Below, one piece after another: positions 56,369-64,000 of a stretch of 64,000 bases of DNA. The translations under genes were made by a program, and so were the position numbers. Each line of letters opens with the position of its first letter. Position 1 is the first letter of the stretch. This DNA is from Coniochaeta sp. PMI_546 (lineage: Eukaryota > Ascomycota > Sordariomycetes > Coniochaetales > Coniochaetaceae). Location of the stretch: contig MU271160.1 in NCBI GenBank assembly GCA_021432605.1, positions 451,644-515,643 of the forward strand, in the 5' to 3' direction. The notes beneath the pieces are model-generated. The model was given only the letters and a program-made list of their open reading frames with translations, was not told the origin of the DNA and made no database searches.

Positions 56369-57475
56369 TCACCCTCCGAGCCTCTTAGTCCTCTCCTTGG
56401 CAACCCTAATCTTGCCCCCCAACCGATCAACATCCTGATCCATCCGATCCATATACTCAATCTGCCTATCCACCTCATCCTTGATCGCCAACCCCATCTC
56501 CTTCTGCCGCCTTACAATCTGAGCCAGCGCATTGACATCCTGATCCTGCTCCTCCATCATCTTCCTCTGCAACAGCAGCACCCCATCATTGTCTAGCTCC
56601 CTAGTGCTCTCCGTCTCCGGAAGCGGCGCCCCCAGCACCCTCCCAGTCGTCCTCGAGCTCCCCGCCCCCGCACCCGCCAGCAGCGCCGCCTTATCCCCGT
56701 GACTAGCCGGCCCGCTCCCCCCCGTCACAGAACTCGCCAGCGTCACACTCAGCTTCTCAAGCCCGTCCCTCTCCGCCCTCGCAGCAGAAACCAGATCCCT
56801 CCTCCTCCTGAGCTCCCCCTCTCCCAACCGCCCATTCTCCTTCAACACCCTGAGCCCGTCATTCAACCCCACAATCAAGCTCCCAGCCTTGACCAGCGCC
56901 CGTTTCGCCGCACCCCCAGCCTCGATCCTCGCCGAGCTGCCCTCCGGCGCCGCATCCCTCCTCGCCAGCGCCATCCTCGCCTCGTGCAGGGCCCCCTTCA
57001 TCTCCCGATGCAGATCCAGCCACGTCCCGGGATCCGTAGCAGCAACCATTCCATTCGCCGCCGCAGCGGCCACGACCCTCGTCCCGCTCACCCCGCTCGC
57101 ACTGGCCGCGCTCCCGGCCGCCGTGGACGGCAGGTTCAGGAAGGCCCGCCAGGCGGTCGTGTCGCGCCACCGGCGGTCGGGCGTCTCGGCTATCGACCTC
57201 AGGTACGTCTCCAGCCCCTTGCGGCGGGCCTCGGTCAGCTCCGGGGAGGAGACGGTGGACTTGAACCACGACTTCCCCGGTAGGGGTGCGGGCGGCGGAC
57301 TGCCGACCTGGGAGGTCAGGGCGGCGTGCAGGGCGGCGAAGTCGGAGTAGCGCTTCTGCACGACGAAGGAGCGCAGGGGCAGGCGAAGGGTTATGTTGTA
57401 GAGGGTGTAGGGCTTGCCGTCGGCCGAGGAGGTGAGGGAGGTTGTTGGGATGGAGATCTCGGCGGGTGGTGCCAT
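56369..57475 (-). CDS. VAM7: Vacuolar Qc-SNARE Vam7 (PX domain)
   Basis: Single exon, 368 residues. The N-terminal PX domain (about residues 5-125) holds the phosphoinositide site QKRYSDF (Arg42, Tyr43) and the PLPGKSWF turn. The middle, about 125-300, is helical and Ala-rich. The C-terminal SNARE helix (about 305-365) ends IRVAKERTKRLGG; its central layer Gln lies in KDEVDRQIEY, as in yeast Vam7. Vam7 is recruited to vacuoles by PI3P and HOPS and forms the vacuolar fusion complex with Vam3, Vti1 and Nyv1. Like the yeast protein it has no membrane anchor before its stop. The stop context (UGA CUA) and the open frame after it are unusual; see the adjoining feature. Confidence 0.93.
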   Translation of the reverse strand: MAPPAEISIPTTSLTSSADGKPYTLYNITLRLPLRSFVVQKRYSDFAALHAALTSQVGSPPPAPLPGKSWFKSTVSSPELTEARRKGLETYLRSIAETPDRRWRDTTAWRAFLNLPSTAAGSAASASGVSGTRVVAAAAANGMVAATDPGTWLDLHREMKGALHEARMALARRDAAPEGSSARIEAGGAAKRALVKAGSLIVGLNDGLRVLKENGRLGEGELRRRRDLVSAARAERDGLEKLSVTLASSVTGGSGPASHGDKAALLAGAGAGSSRTTGRVLGAPLPETESTRELDNDGVLLLQRKMMEEQDQDVNALAQIVRRQKEMGLAIKDEVDRQIEYMDRMDQDVDRLGGKIRVAKERTKRLGG

Positions 57476-58422
57476 GGTTTTGGTTCGGCAGGCTCGTGTG
57501 TCGTGTGTTCGGGTTGTGGTCCACGATGTAGCGTGGAATATTGAGTGGCTTCGTCCAATAACTGATAAATCAAGGGTCTGATTAGTGGCAGAGATGTGTC
57601 AGAAGTCAAAGCCTCTGCAGATAATGGAGAATCTTGGTGCAGCTTGCACCAAAAAGGTCGGTGATGTTGTGCAAATGAGAGAGATGACGATGTTGCTGGG
57701 CGGCAAGTTGAGGTCGCACCTGCCTGCACATGTCATAGGGTACCCCAAATCCTGCCGTTTTGGGGAAAGTGCGTATACGTATCCAGGGTCCTTCCATTTT
57801 GGCCACTCACTGATACCTGGGTACATCCCACTTCCTTACTTGAAAAACACAGAAAGCAATAGCATAAGAGACATATTAGATGAGCTGAAGGATACCTAAT
57901 TCACTTGCACCGAACTGCTGTTTGTGCACATAACTCGCTCGCAGTACAAGTCTCCGTCATCCATGTTTTGCCTTCCGGGGTGGCTCACCAGTCAGAAAAC
58001 GGAAGGACGCCTTGACAGGAACACATGGATTTACAACCACCGATATATGGGAAAGGTACCTTAGTAAAGGACATTAGAGTAATGTCTCTCAGTGCAATCA
58101 GAGAAAAGAGCAGAAAGTCTTTTAGTCTATCATCATCATGACACGCAGAGTCCCTTGGCTCCTATAACCGGTGCCAACACAATGTCTCCTCGGTTTTGCT
58201 CCCGGTGAGAACCCTCAAACACATACAGGGCCTCATCCGACCCAATGCAAACCACGACATCTTGCTATACTGCCAAGTACAGACCATCTTTACTTCCGCA
58301 CGCCTAGTCCCTCTTCACTGATTGACGCTCATGATGTCAAATCAGTATCACCTCTCCAACTGCCTCAACCAACCCGAACATCCGCATTTCTACCCTTCCA
58401 ATCCACGCAAGGTAGAAAGCGC
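57476..58422. other. Intergenic, no gene seen
   Basis: VAM7 promoter and the trailer of the EB1 gene, which lies on the same strand. Frames of up to 104 codons without coding features. Confidence 0.55.
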
Positions 58423-59403
58423 TTAGAACGTCTCCTGGTCGTCAAGCTGCTCCCCCTCCGGAATCTCGAACCCCTCCTCAGTCGAGTACAGGATAGTCTG
58501 GATCTGCTTGATCAGCCCATCCTCCTGCTTCTCGATCTCCGGGTCCTCCTCGCACGCCTGCTGGATCAGAAGCTCGATGTCCCTCAACTTGCTAAAGTAG
58601 AAGTCTCTCTCGCGCTCCAACCCGACAACCGTCTCCTTCAGGGTATTGTTCTCCGCCTGCAGCGCAGCCGTCGCCGGGCCGCCGCCAACCTTGGCACCGA
58701 GTCGCGGACCGGTCGTGGGCGTCGTACCGCCTCCCCTACGCGGTCCGGCAGCGGCGGCCCGCGGAGCTGGACCCGTGGATGCAGGCACGGGGGCGCCTTT
58801 CCGCCGGCCGACGGCGTCGTAGTCGCCGCCTGGGTAGTATTGGTCCCAGAAGCGCTTCGTCCACTGCAGGAACTCGAGGTTGTCCTGCATCTTGCACTTG
58901 ATCAGCGACTCGACGGGGATCGACCGGTCGATCTGGTGCTTCGTGAAGGTATCTGTGGCGAAGGCATGTCAGCAACCGGAATACCTGAGACAAGCTGTAG
59001 TCCCAAAACGAGTGCAGTGCTTACTCTGCAGGATCTTGAAGTTCTGTATGTAGGCATATTCGGTGTTCACGTTGAACTTGACTCGGGACATTGGCACGTC
59101 CATGAAGATGCTGTCGTAGACCTGGCAGAGAGCGGCTCTAGGATTCAAATTCACGGTTAGCTCTGTTACTGTGAAAAGCAAAGGTGTCTACCGCGAGCCG
59201 GTATCGCTTGGAACGGCGGTTTATTGAAGGGTTCGTCCACTTACCCAGTTCCGCATTGCTCGACCTTTGTCATGTTAAGCTGGAGAAGACTGTTGAGCCA
59301 TTGGATGAGCTCCTGCCTGCATGTTCATGGTCGTTAGCATCTCCGACAAGAATATCAAGCGCGCTCGCGGTCCTGGATCGAGTACGCACCTTGATTCACC
59401 CAT
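58423..59403 (-). CDS. Microtubule plus-end protein EB1 (Bim1/Mal3 type)
   Basis: Four exons: 59403-59390, 59316-59245, 59137-59025 and 58952-58423, giving 242 residues. The first exon codes for only MGES and part of the next residue. The N-terminal calponin-homology domain reads QELIQWLNSLLQLNMTKVEQ, GAALCQVYDSIF, KFNVNTEYAYIQNFKILQ and CKMQDNLEFLQWTKRFWDQY, the microtubule-binding surface of EB1. A basic Pro/Ala/Gly linker follows. Then comes the coiled coil with the family mark FYFSKLRDIELL and the EB1 C-terminal hydrophobic pocket. The acidic end finishes in DQETF; the animal-type EEY end is absent, as is common in fungi. EB1 proteins track growing microtubule ends and support nuclear and spindle positioning. 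Confidence 0.94.
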
Positions 59404-60614
59404 TTTGTCTGATTTTGTCGTGTGTAAACACTGGGCGAGTCGCGCAAGGACAAAAAAGAGAGAAGCTTCGATGAGCTAAGATGCAAGGGTATCAAGAAGG
59501 CGCAAAGAGTTCCGACAACCAGAAAGAAGCCCGCTGGCAAGGCTGTGTACGGTGTATTTTGGCTTTGTCGGGAAAATGCTGTTGACTTGTTCCCCCGCGA
59601 CTTTTTGGAGGCAAATGGAAGCAAGAGACCCAAAACAGACTGGCGTCGTCCAATCAACCACAATCTGTGGAGGGGTACAGTGTGCTGTGCAAGGTAAAGT
59701 ATAAAGCCGATGACATTATTCGGTATGGTCCGTGCCGCTGACCCACGTGATCTCGCAAGCGTACAAGTGGGGAGAGTCTCCCGCCCTGGGCTTGACGATT
59801 TGACGACAATTCACCACCGTCACTTACACAAGAGCCCTGTATCTGCTGGCCTTCAACATGAAGGAGCTCTGCATGTTTCATGAATGGACACCCTCCTTTG
59901 AATCTCATCAAGGAATCCTCAGCGTCTACCTCTACACCCGCAGTAGCCTGTACTCATTTTGGCGCAATGACAGGTCATCCTGCTTGATATAACTGCACTT
60001 CTGTGCATGACCTCTGCGACCAATCATATAAATTGGAGTTACCTTGTCAAGATAGCTTCATCCGGCCTCCCACAGGCATGACGGGTCTCCGGTTTCCTCT
60101 GGCTCGTATCTCTGACCTTGAGATTCGCATACAGAAGAGTGATATCGACTAGACTCGTGGTTGTCTTATGCTCTAATGGCCTGATGGTCTCCTTGTAACA
60201 GAGGTTGAACATCACAGGTCCTCCCGGAACATGCATCTAGATTCAAGAGGTACCGGACATGTTCAGGACATGTTCAATCTCCTCGAAAGCCATTTGCCAC
60301 AGTACAGAACTTGCTGGCTCAATATGACATAGCTTTCCGCGTGCTTCTCCCTACTTCCATGGTCAAACATGCTGGACCAAAGGCAGGAGAGAGACCAGTC
60401 ACATGCCCTGGCCCCACCCCCGGCTGCCTGAACGGCAGCTCTGTGCTGGCAGCTAAGGCGTCGCTGCCCAGGAGACGCGTGTTGCGTTCCATCTTAAATC
60501 TTACAAACTTCTTCGCAAGAACGAACTCTTGGTCGTCCTCGATTTTGTACTCCAGCATCCGAGCTACTGATCGTCGTCCTATTTCTAACAAGTACATCCG
60601 CGGTCTTGGACACT
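59404..60614. other. Divergent intergenic region
   Basis: Shared promoter space between EB1 (minus) and the CCCH protein (plus). No gene seen. Confidence 0.6.
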
Positions 60615-62270
60615 ATGACCGGATCAGTTATGTCTCCGCCCCCAGGGCTTATTGCAGGGCAGGACGCACGCGAGGCTTTCCAGCAATATCTCAAGCAAGC
60701 CGAAGCTCGCCAGGGCCAAGCTCGCCAGGCAGCCGATCACCACCAGCAAGAGCTTCGACGTATTGATCAGGAGCGTGACCAGTCCCATAACAGCCTGATT
60801 TACATGTACAAGGAACTCTTAGGGAAGTATGCTCAGAAGTGCGAAGACTTTGAGAATGAGGTGGCATCCCGCCGCATGTGGCATCGAGAAGCTACAGAAA
60901 ATAAGCGCCAACTTGAGCAGCTTGAGCTCGCTACTGTAAGCTACATGTATCTCATCTTCACCGCAGTTGACGGCTAACCTGGACGTGTCTCAGGAGTCTG
61001 GTCCTTTCGCCGCAGTTATTCTGGACGGCGACGGTGCTGTCTTCCGGACTGAACTCCTCGCTAATGGGCACGAAGGCGGTGTGGAGGCTGCCCATATGCT
61101 GTTTAACAACGTCAAGAACCAACTCAAGAATATTTACCCCAAGTCAAATATCGACGACTGGAGTATCGTCGTTCAAATTGCTTTGAGTCTACCCGGTTTG
61201 AGCAAGAAGCTCCTCGAAGTTGGGATTATCCAAAGCCACGCCCTTCTAGCCGACTTCGTCCACGGCTTTAATTACTCTCAACCTCTTTTCTCTATCGTCG
61301 ACGTGGGAAAGGGCAATCAACGGGCTGACGGCAAGTGCCGAGAGATGGCTGGTCTTATGTCCCGCATCAAACAGTGTAAGCACATATTTTTCGGACCTTG
61401 CCACGATACCGGCTATATCCAGTCACTCCAGGGTTTACGCACTTCCTTCGGCGCCGCACAGCGTGTGACGCTTGTTGAGACTATCCCTGCCCTACCGGGC
61501 TTCAAAGAGCTGAAGCTCCCCTTTACGAGATTTACCGTTTTTCGGTCTGAACCCCTCCCAAATGGGCAGATAGGATCTCGAGTACCTTTAGCTGCTCCTC
61601 AGCCACAGCCGTTGCCCACTACGGAAGTCACGACCACCGGTAGGGCGGCGACACCGGGGGCCTCGAACTTGTCTCCTGTGGACGGACCGCCTTCTGCCAA
61701 CGGTGGCGCACCGATTAAACCAGCTACTTGGGCAGCTATGAGCAAGAACGGCGCAGTCCCCAACTCGAAGATTAACATCGCCCCCAAGAAGACTGCCTCC
61801 CGCAAATTCTACCTCGTTAACAAGGACAACGAGCGTGTCGACGAGGAACTGCCCCGGTTCGACCCAGCCGCCGAGAAGCGTTATCAAGCCAGGAAGCTCA
61901 AACACGGGAGCCACTGCAATGAGTTCCATCTTAAAGGCGAGTGCGACCCGAAGTACTGCCCTCACTACCACGGAGCGCCCCTTCCCAAAGCGGAGGCGCT
62001 CGTCATCCGGCACAAGGCTCGCTGTGGGGTCTGCAACTACGGGAGCGAGTGCGATGACCCGGACTGCTACTACGGCCACAACTGTAAATATGGTAGGCAC
62101 TGCACGAGCAGCGACTGCCGATTCGGGCATCTTCATCATGTGGACTTGGTAAGCATCGATCCGTCCTATGTGCCAGAGGCTGTCGTACTTATTGTTACTT
62201 TTTTTTTGCGATGCAATAGACCCCTTGCTACCGCGTTTACGAGGATGGGACTCGAGAGAGCATTGGTTGA
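60615..62270 (+). CDS. CCCH zinc-finger protein (fungal tandem-finger family)
   Basis: Three exons: 60615-60935, 60994-62148 and 62220-62270, giving 508 residues. The ATG at 60615 is the first in-frame ATG. Residues 20-107 form a coiled coil (QQYLKQAEARQGQARQ, RRMWHREATENKRQLEQLE). Residues 110-300 form a PIN/NYN-like alpha/beta domain (AAVILDGDGAVF, WSIVVQIALSLPGL, LFSIVDVGKG, HIFFGPCHDTGY), with acids in positions that could bind metal; this is inference. After a linker, Cys/His-rich fingers follow (CNEFHLKGECDPKYCPHYH, CGVCNYGSEC, CKYGRHCTSSDCRFGH). The last exon gives TPCYRVYEDGTRESIG. Such proteins probably bind RNA. The domain with a leading DGD and later GPCHDTGY recurs in many filamentous fungi without a known role. 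Confidence 0.86.
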
Positions 62271-64000
62271 TTCCGTTTTTACATACTGCCTTACACGCTG
62301 TTAACATTGGAACTTTACTTTGGTGGCTTGTTGTGTTTTGCAAGCCAGCAGGATTTCATATGTGTAGTAGAGAATGCTCTTTTCTTCTTATGACTCCTCT
62401 GTCGGTCGTCCTGTTCTTTGCTAGGTATCTTAGTTCTCTTATGATGACTACATGCTCCGATCGCATTACTGCCACTATTTCAGTTCTCAACGAGTAAGGC
62501 ATTCTTCTCATTGGCTGTATGGCCTTTCAAGGAAGAGCTTCTAGCTCCCCATGGATGATCACAGGCTGCCATAGCTCTATCTCTGGACGGTAGGACCAGG
62601 CATGATCCCAGTTCTGACCTTTGCCGCTCTTCGTGTCTTATCAAGTTCAAGTAACAAGTCTCGAAGGTCCAGGCAAGCCGCTGTACGCACGTTCAGTGAA
62701 TCTCGGAACCATGAAGAACCGCGTGCAAGCGGTTATCACTTACAGAATGCGGCCACGCAATGTATGCTGCCGTCTCTGAACAACCATCGTCGTCAATTAA
62801 CCACCGAGACGAAGGGCCCGTATCCCTCAGGATCCGAGCCGATGTGCTGACATGACCGTCTGGTGGGTGTTCAACATGCCGGCTTTTCGATAGTGGCCAT
62901 CATCAGTGAACCGTTCCGCAAAGTCGCCATCAGGGACAGAGACCCTTCGGAGCCGGATGTTGGCAACATCATCAAGACTTCATGAGGTGAAGTAATGATA
63001 TCCCAATACCCCCGTCTGACAGTTCGTCATTATAAGTGACCAAAGGATTGTGTTTTCGAGCTCGAGGGAATTTCATCGGGCAAGAATGCCATCTGTGGTC
63101 GTGATAGCTCTTCTGTTGTGCCGATATCTCTTTAATTTTGTCCTCGCCGTAGGTCACGGCATCGATCACAAGACCCGTAATCTTTGTTGAACATCTTGTA
63201 TCCAGACACACCTAGCGGTACTTCTCTCCCTTATTAAGTGAGTGTCCTAGCATTACCGATTTCGATTGCTATACATGTCCACGGCTTGTGGTGACCTAGC
63301 AGTAGCATAAGTATGTTAGCTTAGGAAGCAAAAGGGTGATTCGCGAGGTTGCCAAGACAAAGAAAAGCTGATTGGAGATAGATAGATTATACCGCGAGAA
63401 CAATTACTCCATTGAGGGCATAATCTCTCCAGTTATGGCGAGATCTCGTTGTGAATCAAGTACATGTCAGGTATTTCCATCGGCCAAGGCAAAGTAGAGG
63501 AGGTGTCCCTTAGGCTCTCCGGCCCATGTTAAACCGGAAAGGATTTGGCTCTAATAGCAGTCAACTCATCTTTCCTGCAGTATACTGTCAAGGTGGAGAT
63601 GTAGGCCGAATCTTGCGCCAAAGTAAGATGGCATGCCTGGCGCCGTCCCGGCATGAACTTCCAGGTAACGGCTTATAGGCACGGAGATGGACTGCCAAAG
63701 ACAGGTAGTTAGTCATTGGAATGCCTGACGGAAATATTCTTAGCAGAGGAAGCACAGGAATATGGTCCCGACATGGTCGCCGTGATGGTTGGAAATGTGT
63801 TGGCGATAGAGTTCGCTATGATAATCATGATGATTATGCATGGGAGATAAAAGAACTGGTATGAAGATTGCAAAGAGGCGCAGACAGTGTGGTAATGTCA
63901 TGATGTAGGAGAGTAGAGTCGTGGTACCTGCTCCAGTATTTCCATGTGTTCGGCGGATCCCATGATGAAGAGCAGGTGGATGATGAAGAGCAGGTGGATG
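62271..64000. other. Right flank, no gene seen
   Basis: This 1.7 kb holds the trailer of the CCCH gene and then DNA without supported frames. It is richer in A and T than the left part and ends in an 18-bp tandem repeat that runs off the window. Confidence 0.5.
63962..64000. repeat. 18-bp tandem repeat running off the window edge
   Basis: The unit atgatgaagagcaggtgg occurs twice exactly and a third copy begins at the window end. The unit length is a multiple of three and one frame (DEEQVD) has no stop, so it could be the edge of a coding minisatellite. Confidence 0.7.

Noticed and set aside
55998-56438. 146-codon plus-strand frame with Ser-rich and hydrophobic parts near the VAM7 end
   Set aside because: It is the antisense mirror of the acidic VAM7 extension (GAG/GAT codons read as Ser/Leu/Ile-rich on the other strand) and has no domain of its own.

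Overview
The window is nuclear DNA from a filamentous ascomycete, most likely a Sordariomycete. The genes carry short introns (about 50-90 nt, GTAAGT/GTGAGT donors, CTAAC/CTGAC-like branch sites, YAG acceptors). Coding DNA is GC-rich with C-ending codons. The gene content is fungal: a cellobiose dehydrogenase with a CBM1, a Cps1/DIP2-type giant protein, Vam7, class II cAMP phosphodiesterase, a LAMMER kinase and an EB1. I reconstructed 16 protein genes and one tRNA; exon joins below were worked out by hand from reading frame and splice signals. No transposon, CRISPR array, rRNA or strongly AT-rich (RIP-like) tract was seen.

Layout, left to right: a gene-poor 3.3 kb; LAMMER kinase (+, 3358-5773); disordered protein with a C-terminal C2HC finger (+, 6931-9180, possibly to 9346); cellobiose dehydrogenase (-, 9622-12321); tRNA-Arg(UCG) (+, 13502-13574); GNAT-domain protein (+, 15453-17858); secreted GH16-like glucanase (+, 18854-19779); single-pass membrane protein (-, 20070-21953); DRS1 DEAD-box helicase (+, 23793-26234); APP1-type phosphatidate phosphatase (+, 27248-29752, with an open frame upstream of its first AUG); tRNase Z (+, 30269-33310); flavin-reductase-like protein (+, 33841-35050); cAMP phosphodiesterase (-, 35432-37909); protein with a zinc-finger-like Cys/His cluster (-, 39777-42245); Cps1/DIP2-like protein (+, 44437-50335); membrane protein with a very long charged helix (-, 51148-53253); Vam7 SNARE (-, 56369-57475); EB1 (-, 58423-59403); CCCH zinc-finger protein (+, 60615-62270); then 1.7 kb without a clear gene.

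The genes are mostly unrelated housekeeping and signalling functions rather than a cluster. Cellobiose dehydrogenase and the GH16-like enzyme are both secreted carbohydrate-active proteins but are separated by other genes. DRS1, tRNase Z and the tRNA belong to ribosome and RNA maturation.

The most interesting signal is at VAM7. Its stop is UGA followed by CUA, the context known to promote ribosomal readthrough in fungi. The same frame then stays open for 140 codons and encodes an acidic linker plus a hydrophobic, membrane-spanning-like segment. Vam7 is normally a soluble SNARE, so a readthrough form would be a membrane-anchored version. Second is APP1, where a coding-like frame without AUG extends at least 127 codons upstream, with a CUG in good context and a short uORF overlapping the first AUG.
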